NCBI GenBank assembly: GCA_016892645.1
Contig: JAFEMX010000013.1
Coordinates: 43,149-107,148, forward strand
DNA length: 64,000 bases
DNA from: Micrococcaceae bacterium RIT 802
GTDB taxonomy: Bacteria; Actinomycetota; Actinomycetes; Actinomycetales; Micrococcaceae
Direction: 5' to 3'
The notes under the pieces were generated by a model, which was not told the DNA's origin, did not search any database, and saw only the letters and a program-made list of their open reading frames with translations. Of the stretch, positions 25,316 through 33,191 are shown piece by piece. The stretch's first letter is position 1; each line of letters begins with the position of its first letter. Made by a program: the position numbers and the translations under genes.

Positions 25316-25650
25316 CCAGGACGAGGGCACGGCGGCTGACGAAGTCCCCGCTCCGGGCCGACGGCGTCGTGGATTGGCGTGAGCTGGCCGCGTGCAAGGG
25401 GCTGGCGGAGAAGGGTTTCGATCCGTGGTTCCCGGTGTCACCGTCCGAGGTGGATGCGTGGACGGTGGCGTCGAAGGTCTGCGCGACCTGCCCTGTCATC
25501 GAGTCCTGTCTGGAGTCGGCGATGAGCCGGGAGAAGGGGAGGTCTGGTCTTCAGCGCCATGGCATGTATGGGGGTTTGAAGCCGGAGGAGCGGTTCGCCC
25601 TGCACAGGCGTCGGCTGCGGCTTGAGCGGGAAGCCAAGAAGGTGTCCTGA
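25309..25650 (+). CDS. Phage-encoded WhiB-like iron-sulfur regulator
   Basis: A 113-aa WhiB-family protein with cluster cysteines at 29, 58, 61 and 67 (Cys, CATCP, Cys), a GMYGGLKPEER turn in place of host GVWGG, and a basic C-terminus. Actinophages such as TM4 carry WhiB mimics that repress host whiB2, block septation and exclude superinfection. ATG 25309 overlaps the previous stop. It may act on host sigma/WhiB circuits early in infection (inference). Confidence 0.88.
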   Translation: MLTRTRARRLTKSPLRADGVVDWRELAACKGLAEKGFDPWFPVSPSEVDAWTVASKVCATCPVIESCLESAMSREKGRSGLQRHGMYGGLKPEERFALHRRRLRLEREAKKVS

Positions 25651-26279
25651 TGTCCACCCTGGTGAAGGTCTGCTCGGTCGACGGGTGCGACCGCGAGGCG
25701 AAGGGCGGGCGCGGGTTTTGCGGGCTGCATTACCAGCGGTTCCGCAAACATGGTGACCCGCTGGTGATCAAGCAGCGAGGGCCGACGGCGGGATTTCGGG
25801 CGGAGAAGGTCCCGGTGCCGTGTTCGGTTGATGGCTGCGAGCGGGACGTGGAGGCCCGAGGCTTCTGCCCGCTGCATTACGGCCGGTTCCGTCGGCATGG
25901 TGATCCGTTGGTGGTGAAGCCGAAGGGGCGTCCGTCGAAGGCGGACAGGGCGGCCCGCCTGCAGCTGGAGGCGAAGCCGCCGACACCAGTGGCCAAGCCC
26001 TCGGAGTGCGTTTTCGAGGCGTTGTGGCCGATCACGGGCATGCATGCGGCGGTGGAGCCGACACCGTCGGAGGCGCGTGGGTTGTGCGAGTTGGCGATGT
26101 TCGACATCCCGAGGCTTGCGTGGGAGGCGGGCGCCGAACTGGCTGGCTCGCCCCGGTTCAAGATCATCCTGACGTCATCGAACCGGCGGGCAAAGGACCA
26201 CCCGCAGGCGGCGGGTTGTCCATACACGCTGCGGGCACTCGCCCCGGCGGTCAGACGAGCAGGGAGGGCAGCGGCATGA
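25650..26279 (+). CDS. Duplicated Cys/His zinc-module protein
   Basis: A 209-aa protein with two near-identical zinc-binding modules at about 8-37 and 57-86, each reading CSVDGC … GFCxLHYxRFRxHGDP, followed by a Lys/Pro linker and a C-terminal domain (ITGMHAAVEPTPSEARGLCE). Such modules occur in phage and integrative-element proteins near HNH nucleases. A nucleic-acid role is likely; exact function unknown. Confidence 0.72.
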   Translation: MSTLVKVCSVDGCDREAKGGRGFCGLHYQRFRKHGDPLVIKQRGPTAGFRAEKVPVPCSVDGCERDVEARGFCPLHYGRFRRHGDPLVVKPKGRPSKADRAARLQLEAKPPTPVAKPSECVFEALWPITGMHAAVEPTPSEARGLCELAMFDIPRLAWEAGAELAGSPRFKIILTSSNRRAKDHPQAAGCPYTLRALAPAVRRAGRAAA

Positions 26280-26605
26280 CGGTGGACAGGAAGGCCAGGA
26301 CGTTGGGGCCGGCCGATAAGGGCCGGACGGTCCAGGGGATGGACCGGGAGTCGGGCCGCCGGTTCGTCGGAACCCTCCTCGAGGGGGACTTCACGCACGA
26401 CTGGTTGTGGATCCGCCTCACCGGCGGCGGGACGGTCAGGGTCGGACTAGACGACATGGTCCAGGTAACGGGTGCATGGAGGGCGATCGGCCCGGACTGC
26501 ATCCACGGAAAGCACAGGGCATGTGATGCCAGGGCACTGGATGAGGAGCAGGACGACATCGTCGAGTGCACCTGCCACTGCCACAACGGAGAGGAAGCAG
26601 TATGA
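26276..26605 (+). CDS. Hypothetical protein with Cys/His C-terminus
   Basis: A 109-aa protein, ATG 26276 in an ATGA overlap. The middle is beta-rich and the C-terminus carries GPDCIHGKHRACDA and ECTCHCHN, a probable zinc site. Function unknown. Confidence 0.65.
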   Translation: MTVDRKARTLGPADKGRTVQGMDRESGRRFVGTLLEGDFTHDWLWIRLTGGGTVRVGLDDMVQVTGAWRAIGPDCIHGKHRACDARALDEEQDDIVECTCHCHNGEEAV

Positions 26606-26913
26606 GACCGGGATTCATCAACGCAGTCAAGCTCGATACGGCCGAGCAGTTGCGTGTCAGCCGATGGATGCACGCCAACGGCCTACGCCACTACGTCCCG
26701 GGGGACGCCCGGATCATCATCATGGGCAACCGGTTCCGGGTCGAGACCTGCGACATCGAGCGGATCGTTCCGCCGCCGGCCCAACGTCGTAGGGGTGACC
26801 CGAAGCGCTGGTACCAGACCAAGACAGACCGCTGGTTCCACGTCGGCAAGACGAGGTTGCCGGCCAAAGTGCGGACGTACCGCATCCGTTACCCCCTGAA
26901 GGACTTCAAATGA
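26602..26913 (+). CDS. Hypothetical early phage protein
   Basis: A 103-aa basic protein, coupled upstream and downstream by 4-bp overlaps. Arg/Lys-rich with several aromatic residues, suggesting nucleic-acid contact, but no family is recognised. Confidence 0.62.
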   Translation: MRPGFINAVKLDTAEQLRVSRWMHANGLRHYVPGDARIIIMGNRFRVETCDIERIVPPPAQRRRGDPKRWYQTKTDRWFHVGKTRLPAKVRTYRIRYPLKDFK

Positions 26914-27281
26914 GCACCGACGACAACAGCATCGTGGACGGGGCGATCGTCACGATCAAGGCCCCGGACCGGCGGGTCCTGCGGTTCAACCTGCAGGTCA
27001 CCGAGACGCACACGCTCCCGCAGGGGCCGGTGGTCATGATCCACCACGACCGTGCCTACCCGGACGGCCAGGAATGCGGCCGCCTCGAAGTCTGGATCGA
27101 AGCCCAGACCCCCGGCGACTTCCCGGCAAAGCCCGAACTTGGAAGCCGCCGCAAGGTCAAGGTCTTCGGCACCGGGCAGCTCATACCGGCTGGCGCCAGG
27201 CACATGGGCTCGTGCCTGGATGGACGCCTGATCTGGCACCTGTACGACATCACCAACGCGATTGAGGAGGACAAGAGATGA
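26910..27281 (+). CDS. Hypothetical early phage protein
   Basis: A 123-aa protein, coupled on both sides. Beta-rich composition throughout (IVTIKAPDRRVLRFNLQVTE onward), no membrane segment or catalytic motif seen. Confidence 0.62.
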   Translation: MSTDDNSIVDGAIVTIKAPDRRVLRFNLQVTETHTLPQGPVVMIHHDRAYPDGQECGRLEVWIEAQTPGDFPAKPELGSRRKVKVFGTGQLIPAGARHMGSCLDGRLIWHLYDITNAIEEDKR

Positions 27282-27712
27282 CCGCCAAGAACGTGACCGG
27301 CGCCCAGTTCCACAGCATCCACGGATCCGCCCGCGGCAAACTCCGGATCTTCGAAAAGGACGGCACCTTCACGATCTCAGTCGACGCCCCATGGATCGGC
27401 GCGGCCATCGAACTAGACCCCGCAGACGGCGCCCGCATCGCGCTCGCCGTCCTCTCGGCCGCAGGGGTCGAGAACGCGCCCTTCGATACCGCAACCGGAG
27501 CAGAGCGGGCAGTGGGATACCTGATCGAATACTGCGGTCTCAAAATGGCTGCTGCTGCGGAGGAAGCCGCGAGAGCGCAGCGGCGGGAACAGCTAGTGGG
27601 AGATCTCCTGGACTCCTCGCGCCACTACAACGAGGTTGGCCCAGCCTTCCGCGCCGCTGTCGACCGGATCATCGACACCGAGAACGAACTCGCGAAGGAG
27701 CGTGCGAAGTGA
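27278..27712 (+). CDS. Hypothetical early phage protein
   Basis: A 144-aa protein: beta-rich N-terminal half (KLRIFEKDGTFTISVDAPW) and an amphipathic helical C-terminal half rich in Ala, Glu and Arg. Coupled on both sides. No family recognised. Confidence 0.62.
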   Translation: MTAKNVTGAQFHSIHGSARGKLRIFEKDGTFTISVDAPWIGAAIELDPADGARIALAVLSAAGVENAPFDTATGAERAVGYLIEYCGLKMAAAAEEAARAQRREQLVGDLLDSSRHYNEVGPAFRAAVDRIIDTENELAKERAK

Positions 27713-28074
27713 GCGCGGACCACGTCGAACCCGGATCACGCGTCCTCCACCAGATCCGTCTGGAACGAGCCCGCCAGGACGCCAAATGGGGCGAACAGAA
27801 CCACCCCGACGGCACCGGTCCTCATTCCGTGCCGCTCAGGGCGATCGAGGACTGCTTCGCAACCCCATACGCCAACCAGCTCGCCGACCTTGCCACCGCA
27901 GCCACCGACCGACACGCCGCCGAAGGACGAGTCACCTGGGCCGACATCCTCCTCGAGGAAGTCTTCGAAGCGCTCGCTGAGAGCGACCTAGGCCGGCTCC
28001 GCACGGAGCTGATCCAGGTCGCCGCGGTCGCCACCCAGTGGGTTGAAGCGATCGACCGGAGGGCCGACCAATGA
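27709..28074 (+). CDS. MazG-like nucleotide pyrophosphohydrolase-family protein
   Basis: A 121-aa protein, GTG start in a GTGA overlap. RLERARQDAKWGEQNHPDG and WADILLEEVFEALAE … LRTELIQVAAVATQWVEAID match the all-alpha NTP-PPase (MazG-like) phage family, with the ExxE metal-binding pairs in LEEVFEAL and TELIQVA. It could clean the dNTP pool or lower (p)ppGpp. Catalytic activity is inferred. Confidence 0.68.
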   Translation: MSADHVEPGSRVLHQIRLERARQDAKWGEQNHPDGTGPHSVPLRAIEDCFATPYANQLADLATAATDRHAAEGRVTWADILLEEVFEALAESDLGRLRTELIQVAAVATQWVEAIDRRADQ

Positions 28075-28298
28075 ACGACGACTGCGAAGGCTGCGGCTAC
28101 CCCGAACCACACCAGCACGGATTCGCATGCGAACGATCGTGCTGGTGCATCGAGGCCCGCCGGCACCTGCACACCGACGCAGTCGGCGACTGCTCCAACA
28201 CCACGTGCAGCGCCAGCGATCTCGGCATAAAACACGTCCACGGTGTGGCTTGCGCCGAGGCATGCCCCTGCCGGGTAATGAAGCCGGTGAAACCATGA
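28071..28298 (+). CDS. Cys/His-rich small protein
   Basis: A 75-aa protein with ten Cys and eight His, arranged as repeated Cys/His clusters (CEGCGYPEPHQHGFACERSC near the start, later GVACAEACPC). It should bind one or more zinc ions. Part of the coupled early operon; function unknown. Confidence 0.68.
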   Translation: MNDDCEGCGYPEPHQHGFACERSCWCIEARRHLHTDAVGDCSNTTCSASDLGIKHVHGVACAEACPCRVMKPVKP

Positions 28299-28576
28299 CC
28301 CGCCACATAGCCGCCGACGTGGCGGCCAAGGCCATCGCCGAAGCGCTCGACCAACCATGGGCCACCCTCAGCATCAACGACCAGGCACAACTCGCGCTCG
28401 CCGGTCAGGCGGCGTTGGAGGCGGTGGCGCCGTTCGTGAAGCACGACGTGCTGGTGCGGACGAAGCTCGCTGTTCCGGGTGATGGGCAGAAGGACCGCGA
28501 GTTTCGTGGCTGGTTGGAGGGCATGGTCAATGCGGCGTGGAGGCGGTCGTATGGGCAGCTGAGGAGGCGGCAATGA
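28295..28576 (+). CDS. Hypothetical early phage protein
   Basis: A 93-aa helical protein from ATG 28295, overlapping the genes on either side. No motif recognised. Confidence 0.62.
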   Translation: MTRHIAADVAAKAIAEALDQPWATLSINDQAQLALAGQAALEAVAPFVKHDVLVRTKLAVPGDGQKDREFRGWLEGMVNAAWRRSYGQLRRRQ

Positions 28577-28689
28577 CGGACGAGGAGTATGACGCGCAGT
28601 GGTATTGCGCGGGGTGCGGTCGGGAGTTCCCGGTGCCGTCGATGGCCAGGGAGCACGAGGGGAAACACGAGTTGGAGGAGGGGCAATGA
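28573..28689 (+). CDS. Very small C2H2-like zinc-finger protein (38 aa)
   Basis: ATG 28573 overlaps the preceding stop (ATGA) and the stop overlaps the clamp gene start. The product contains YCAGCGREFPVPSMAREHEG followed by KHE, i.e. CxxC-x12-HxxxxH, a single treble-clef or C2H2-type finger. Ribosome coupling on both sides supports a real gene. Confidence 0.68.
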   Translation: MTDEEYDAQWYCAGCGREFPVPSMAREHEGKHELEEGQ

Positions 28690-29396
28690 AGTTCGTGGTG
28701 AATGCCGAGGACATGTCGTCCGCGTTGCGGGCGGTGGTCGCCCATGCTACGACGAAGGCGGACGACGGGTACATGCGGACGGTGGATCTTCAGATCACGG
28801 AGGCCGGCCAGATGCTGGTGACAGCGTCGAATGGGTCGACGTCCGGGGTTGCCCGTGTGCGGCTGGTCGATTTCGCGGGGGAACTGGGCCGGTTCGCCCT
28901 GGACCGTGACGACGTCGACCTGGTGCGGTCCACGTTCGGGGATGGGCGGGTGGATCTGGAGATCTCGGTGACCGAGTCCCGGATGGAGCAGACACACCCG
29001 GATGAGAAGCCGGAGGTCGTCCACAGTGTGCAGGTCCGCGAGCTGGGCGCCATGTTCGGTGGCCGATCGTTGCGGATCAGTACCGCGGACCAGTCCAAGC
29101 GCGATGTGGCCGGGCTGTGGCATGCGATCGCCGCTGGCCTGGCGCGGAAGCTGCCGCCCCTTGGGTCGACGGCCTTCCATCCGGCGGATATGGCCAAGTT
29201 CCGGAATGCCTCGCTGGCGTACGGGGAGGATCTGCGGATCGTGCCGGCTGACGGCTTCGGTTCCCTGCTGGTGCATTGCGGCCGGGATTTCGTGGGGTTC
29301 ATGAATGCGGATGCCAGGGCGGGTGAGGAGTTCGACGAGACACGTGAGGCGTGGCGGGACGCGCTGCCGTTGAAGCTCGCGAAAGTCGGGAGTTGA
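28686..29396 (+). CDS. Sliding-clamp-like protein (DnaN-related)
   Basis: A 236-aa protein resembling part of the DNA polymerase III beta clamp: MKFVVNAEDMSSALRAVVAH with DLQITEAGQMLVTAS matches the start and strand pattern of a clamp domain, and a second domain follows (FRNASLAYGEDLRIVPADG). It is shorter than the three-domain host clamp. Such phage clamps may replace or compete with host DnaN at the fork. Confidence 0.7.
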   Translation: MKFVVNAEDMSSALRAVVAHATTKADDGYMRTVDLQITEAGQMLVTASNGSTSGVARVRLVDFAGELGRFALDRDDVDLVRSTFGDGRVDLEISVTESRMEQTHPDEKPEVVHSVQVRELGAMFGGRSLRISTADQSKRDVAGLWHAIAAGLARKLPPLGSTAFHPADMAKFRNASLAYGEDLRIVPADGFGSLLVHCGRDFVGFMNADARAGEEFDETREAWRDALPLKLAKVGS

Positions 29397-29399
29397 CCA

Positions 29400-30455
29400 G
29401 TGCCATGGCTCAGACAATCCGACGCTTCCGCCAATCATCCGGTGGTGCTGCGGGCCCTTGAACTCGCGGACGCGGACGAACGCATCCTCAACGAGCTCTA
29501 CGGGTTCGTGAACCGGTGTGCGACGCAGTCGGCCGCCTTCGAGCAGGACTACGTCATCACCATCGGAACGGCCCGGCTGATGGCCGGGATGTCCCGGTAC
29601 AACGCCCTGGTTTCGGCAGCACGGTACTGCGGCTACTTCTCCGACGTGACGGTGAAGGTCGACGGCGAGGACCGTCCGGCGTTCAAGCTCATCGAGGACA
29701 ACGACCTGTTCCACATGATCCTGAAGGCGGAGAGGGAGTGGACGAACCAGCGTAAGCGCGATACCCGGGATCCGAAGAAGACGGCCCCGGTCCGTGCCCG
29801 GGATGGTGACGCCTGCCGCTATTGCGGCAAGTCGGTGTCCTGGGGCGATACGAAGTCCGGTCGTGGGGCGACCTACGACCACACGGTGCCTGGAGAGGAA
29901 GGCACCTTCCAGACGATGGTGGTGTGTTGCCGTGAGTGCAACGGCCGCCGTCAGGACGATCCCGATTCGACGTGGAAACCCTTGCCTGCTCCGGCCGAGC
30001 CCTTGTATGGGCCGGCAACGGTGGTCTTCCTGGCCAAGCACGGCATCGACGTCGAGCAGTCCTACACGAGGACCCAGTCAACCCCCATCGACGCTCCCGC
30101 GGCCAACGGCACGCAGGATGAGACCGCTGTCGAGCCCCAAAAGGTGGCTCCGGCGCAGGACGAGGCAACGGAAGCAGCATCCGGCCCATCCAACGACTCT
30201 CCTGCACCCCGGGCCGACCGGTCGAGCGGTGAAGCGGCAACGGCACACCCGGCCGCCGAAGGGCCCGCGGGCGACCCACCGGATGCCGGCGGACCGCCCG
30301 GACCAAAACCAGACCCAGGACAGAGGTATCCCGGACCTGGATTTGTCGGGACGGGTAGGGACGGGTCAGGTCGGGTAGGTACTGGACGTGAGGGGCATGC
30401 TCTGGCTGGCGCTGGGCGTGCTGGTAGGCGGCGTAAGAGACCGAGGAAGAGGTGA
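29400..30455 (+). CDS. HNH-type zinc protein, possible replication-module protein
   Basis: A 351-aa protein from GTG 29400. The N-terminal ~110 residues form an alpha-helical domain typical of phage replication-module proteins (NHPVVLRALELADADERIL). An HNH/zinc core follows with CRYCGKSV, then TYDHTVP and VVCCRECNGRR (about 135-180). The C-terminal 130 residues are a Pro/Ala/Gly-rich disordered tail. Specific function is not fixed; a nicking HNH endonuclease or replisome organiser is possible. Confidence 0.72.
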   Translation: MPWLRQSDASANHPVVLRALELADADERILNELYGFVNRCATQSAAFEQDYVITIGTARLMAGMSRYNALVSAARYCGYFSDVTVKVDGEDRPAFKLIEDNDLFHMILKAEREWTNQRKRDTRDPKKTAPVRARDGDACRYCGKSVSWGDTKSGRGATYDHTVPGEEGTFQTMVVCCRECNGRRQDDPDSTWKPLPAPAEPLYGPATVVFLAKHGIDVEQSYTRTQSTPIDAPAANGTQDETAVEPQKVAPAQDEATEAASGPSNDSPAPRADRSSGEAATAHPAAEGPAGDPPDAGGPPGPKPDPGQRYPGPGFVGTGRDGSGRVGTGREGHALAGAGRAGRRRKRPRKR

Positions 30456-30459
30456 CCCC

Positions 30460-30807
30460 GTGAGTACTGGTGGTTTGGCTGGGACGGTTCTGTCTTGGTC
30501 TGAGAAGGAGTTCCAGGTTCAGGTGTTGGAAGCGGCGAAGGCAACGGGCTGGACGTTGAGGTATCACACCCATGACAGCCGTCGTTCGGAGCCGGGGTTC
30601 CCGGATCTGGTGCTGGTGCATCCTCGGCATTGCTGGGTGTTGTTCCGCGAGCTGAAGACCGAGAAGGGCAGGACGACGGCGAAGCAGGACGAGTGGATCC
30701 TCGGGCTGGGCCTTGCTGGATTGGACGCCGGTGTGTGGCGTCCACGCGATTGGGTCTCTCGCCGGATTCAGACCGAGCTGACCGGACGGCAGGTGCGTGG
30801 TGCCTGA
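30460..30807 (+). CDS. VRR-NUC domain nuclease
   Basis: A 115-aa PD-(D/E)xK nuclease of the VRR-NUC type: EKEFQVQVLEAAKATGW, EPGFPDLVLVHP (catalytic Asp), and FRELKTEKGRTTAKQDEWI (ExK plus Gln). These are often Holliday-junction or flap nucleases in phage recombination. GTG 30460 is chosen; it follows the previous stop by 4 bp. Confidence 0.85.
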   Translation: MSTGGLAGTVLSWSEKEFQVQVLEAAKATGWTLRYHTHDSRRSEPGFPDLVLVHPRHCWVLFRELKTEKGRTTAKQDEWILGLGLAGLDAGVWRPRDWVSRRIQTELTGRQVRGA

Positions 30808-30952
30808 TTGCAGGAGCCCGGAGCCGTGCAGCTGCTGGGGATGCGTGACCGTGTGGATCGAGGCAAATGGGCTGGTGTTGGACCCGTGGCAGAAGTCGTA
30901 CTTGCAGGCGTGGCTGGTGGAAGGAGTTGAGGGCGATGGGGAATGTGACTGA
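30800..30952 (+). CDS. Small Cys-rich protein (50 aa)
   Basis: Reads from GTG 30800, inside the end of the VRR-NUC gene, to TGA 30952, overlapping the next start. The N-terminus has four cysteines (PDCRSPEPCSCWGC), then an aromatic helix. It fills an otherwise unexplained gap, but with overlaps on both sides and no strong ribosome site I rate it only moderately likely. Confidence 0.45.
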   Translation: MPDCRSPEPCSCWGCVTVWIEANGLVLDPWQKSYLQAWLVEGVEGDGECD

Positions 30953-31583
30953 GCAGGACGTGATGCGGTTGGCGGACAGGCTGCTGCGGACGACGACCGA
31001 GACGGCGGTGTATCGGGACAACGAGGGCAACGAGGACCGGCACTTCTGGCAGGAGCCGCCATTGTTCGGGTTGCTGCGTGCAGCTGCTCGTCCGGACATG
31101 GGCAACCGGCCCGAGGGGGGTGGCGGTGGCGCTGGTGGTTCGCAGGCTGCGGTGTCGATCGAGGCTGTCGACCTGTTCGTGGCCATTGACCGGGAGTCGG
31201 CTGACCGGATGTGGCTGGAGCGTGAGCGCCTGGTGGCCAGACCCATGGCCACGTTGGAGCAGCGGGTGCTGGTGTGGGTGGAGTTCCTGCGGACGAAGCC
31301 GACCGGGCGGCTCCAGTTGCACGAGGTGTTGGCGAAGTGGGTGACCCAGATAGAGGGCCTGCTGGACCCGGCGAAGGTGATCCAGCTGCGTGGGGCGTGC
31401 TGCCCGGAGTGCCGGAACACATGGGCCATGGTGCAGGAGTTCGGGGAGAGGGTCCGGAAGACGGCCCTGGTCGCAGCGGTGGGGTCGGAACAGGTGTTGG
31501 CCAGCTGCCGTGCATGCGGTGCCGAGTGGCCGGCAGAGACCATCAACGACCTGGCCGACAAGCTCAACGCGGATGCTTCGTGA
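30936..31583 (+). CDS. Hypothetical phage zinc-ribbon protein
   Basis: A 215-aa protein from ATG 30936 with GGAAGGAG upstream. N-terminal helices, a Gly-rich linker (about 65-75), and a C-terminal CCPECRNTW … ASCRACGAEW zinc ribbon. It ends the early operon before a strong terminator. Possibly a regulator of late gene expression (inference from position). Confidence 0.68.
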   Translation: MGNVTEQDVMRLADRLLRTTTETAVYRDNEGNEDRHFWQEPPLFGLLRAAARPDMGNRPEGGGGGAGGSQAAVSIEAVDLFVAIDRESADRMWLERERLVARPMATLEQRVLVWVEFLRTKPTGRLQLHEVLAKWVTQIEGLLDPAKVIQLRGACCPECRNTWAMVQEFGERVRKTALVAAVGSEQVLASCRACGAEWPAETINDLADKLNADAS

Positions 31584-31654
31584 GAATGGGGATGAAGTGG
31601 GGTACGCTATTACCAATCCGGTGACGTGTCTCTAAAACCAGAACGCTCGTCGGT

Positions 31655-31693
31655 GAGAAGCCCGGAACCGCCCCCCATGGTTCCGGGCTTCTC
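31655..31693. terminator. Strong early-operon terminator
   Basis: A perfect 15-bp stem (GAGAAGCCCGGAACC at 31655-31669, complement at 31679-31693) with a 9-nt loop lies 72 bp after the last early gene and 13 bp from the end of the convergent minus-strand gene, so it can serve both. No strong T-run follows. Confidence 0.7.
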
Positions 31694-31706
31694 GCATGCC
31701 CGGGTA

Positions 31707-31973
31707 TCAGCGGACGGGTTGGCCCGGCCTGACGAAGAGCGGCATGATCTGCGGTTTGCCGTTCTTGTCGGTCACCGCGGCCCAGGTATCGAGCTTCCAC
31801 CCCACGGAGAGGATGGCCTCGGTCATCAGCGCGATGTCGTCGTTGCCACCACTGAAGCCATGGCTGGTCATTGGGAAGTTGAGGACTGGCGTATAGACGG
31901 CCCGTCCTGCATCCCATGCGGCCTGTGCATCGCTGGCCAGTATTGAGGCCTTCTTGTCCTTGATGAATCCCAT
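31707..31973 (-). CDS. Hypothetical protein, conserved in Actinobacteria and their phages
   Basis: An 88-aa protein on the minus strand in an otherwise plus-strand region. MGFIKDKKASILASDAQAAWDAGR and a GxxGW … WAAVTDKNGKP pattern resemble a small conserved actinobacterial family of unknown function. It lies between the early and late operons and so may be a lysogen-expressed gene. Start ATG 31973 is 52 bp from the divergent HNH gene. Confidence 0.7.
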   Translation of the reverse strand: MGFIKDKKASILASDAQAAWDAGRAVYTPVLNFPMTSHGFSGGNDDIALMTEAILSVGWKLDTWAAVTDKNGKPQIMPLFVRPGQPVR

Positions 31974-32025
31974 GATCGTGATCCTATGGGCTGTCCCTCG
32001 GGCCGTCGAGGTGTGGGAGGAAGCC

Positions 32026-32322
32026 ATGGATAACGGTTTGAGCATCAGGCCGTGGGCTGGCCGGGCACGATCCGATGCCCTGGCACTGGTGAAGCGCAAG
32101 GGCAGGGCGGCGAACGCGCCGTGCTCCATCTGCGGCCAGCCCATCGACTACTCGCTGGTCTACCCGCACAAGCAGTCATGCAGTGTGCAGCACATCAGGT
32201 CACGCCGGGACTACCCGGAGCTGACGTGGGAGCCAGGCAACTGGGCACCTGCCCACCTGGACTGCAACAAGTCGGAGGGTACGGGCGGTCGGCCCGGCCT
32301 CGGGGTGATGGGGGACTGGTGA
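32026..32322 (+). CDS. HNH endonuclease (terminase-associated)
   Basis: A 98-aa HNH nuclease: CSICGQPIDY, a histidine in VQHIRSRRD, then NWAPAHLDCNKSEG giving the HNH pattern with a zinc pair. Small HNH proteins beside terminase genes commonly aid cos cleavage in packaging. ATG 32026 follows GGAGGAAG; further in-frame starts upstream lack a ribosome site. Confidence 0.82.
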   Translation: MDNGLSIRPWAGRARSDALALVKRKGRAANAPCSICGQPIDYSLVYPHKQSCSVQHIRSRRDYPELTWEPGNWAPAHLDCNKSEGTGGRPGLGVMGDW

Positions 32323-32747
32323 TGCGCAACGTCGTGCTTCTCTGCGGTCCACCTGGTGCAGGCAAGACCACCGCGGCCCACGCCTCGGGGTTGCCGGTCT
32401 TCGACCGCGACGACCCACGCTGGCCAGACGAGCAGTCCTTCCGCCGCGACCTCGCCCGCCTCGCCTTCGACCCGCAAGCCCGGGCCGTGGTCATCCGATC
32501 GGGTGCCACGTCCTCGGCAAGGGGCAGGGCAGCCGAACTGGTCATGGCAACACAGGTCTTCGTCCTCCTCCTGCCTCGCGACGAGCTCATGCGGCGCATC
32601 AGCATCAGGGCAAGACACGATGCCAAGCAGACGAAGGCCGCCGTCGACACCTGGTTCACCCGGTTCGAACGCCACGACGGCGTCCCGGACTTCCCAGGAT
32701 GGGAACAAGCGACCACGCCTGACCTCGGCGTCGCCGGGGCATGGTGA
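32322..32747 (+). CDS. P-loop nucleotide kinase-like protein
   Basis: A 141-aa protein with Walker A GPPGAGKTT at residues 9-17 and a DRDD segment downstream, characteristic of phage AAA-type or nucleotide-kinase-like proteins. A lid-like Arg-rich region (LMRRISIRAR) fits a kinase of nucleotides or nucleic-acid ends. ATG 32322 overlaps the HNH stop; GTG 32319 is an alternative. Confidence 0.75.
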   Translation: MRNVVLLCGPPGAGKTTAAHASGLPVFDRDDPRWPDEQSFRRDLARLAFDPQARAVVIRSGATSSARGRAAELVMATQVFVLLLPRDELMRRISIRARHDAKQTKAAVDTWFTRFERHDGVPDFPGWEQATTPDLGVAGAW

Positions 32748-32835
32748 CCAGGGGCCCCTCGATAAAATCTCACTTCCGACGCCCCGGATCGGTCGCGCCC
32801 GGGAGCGTCCTCCCTCCCCCGGGAATCTGAAAAAA

Positions 32836-32853
32836 TCCCCGGAATCTCGGGGA
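32836..32853. other. Hairpin in the gap before the packaging genes
   Basis: The 189-bp space 32748-32936 holds no gene I can support. TCCCCG (32836-32841) and CGGGGA (32848-32853) form a short stem preceded by an A-run. The gap is a candidate location for a late promoter, an upstream terminator or the cos site, but no box or cos end can be proven from sequence. Confidence 0.4.
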
Positions 32854-32936
32854 ACTTGGCGGTGAAAACGGACCCACCGAGACTTCCCGGCGATCCACGC
32901 CGGGCGATGCCCGAGACGGGCAGAATGGAGGGCGAG

Positions 32937-33170
32937 ATGCCCAGCGAGAAGTTCTACAACAGCGACCGGATCGAGGGAGACGAGCTACCGCCGGACCTCA
33001 CGGTCACGTGGCCCGGCCGGCACCGTGACCAGGGCACCGGCCAATACGTGGACGACGGGCTGCCTTGTGCCGTCCAGGTCAACGGGATCGAGTACGACCG
33101 CTCCGGCCTCAACCGCCTGATCACCTCCCTACGACGGGCACGGAACCAAGTGTTCGGCATCGACGCCTGA
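32937..33170 (+). CDS. Hypothetical phage protein
   Basis: A 77-aa acidic protein from ATG 32937 with GGAGG 5 nt upstream. YNSDRIEGDELPPDLTVTWP … DGLPCAVQVNGIEYDRS is a small beta-rich domain seen upstream of terminase genes in actinophages. Function unknown. Confidence 0.65.
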   Translation: MPSEKFYNSDRIEGDELPPDLTVTWPGRHRDQGTGQYVDDGLPCAVQVNGIEYDRSGLNRLITSLRRARNQVFGIDA

Positions 33171-33191
33171 CACGATGCGGAGGGCAGGACA

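Noticed and set aside
31584..31706. tRNA or ncRNA gene in the gap after the early operon
   Set aside because: Only the 15-bp hairpin is visible; no cloverleaf arms or TTCGA loop.
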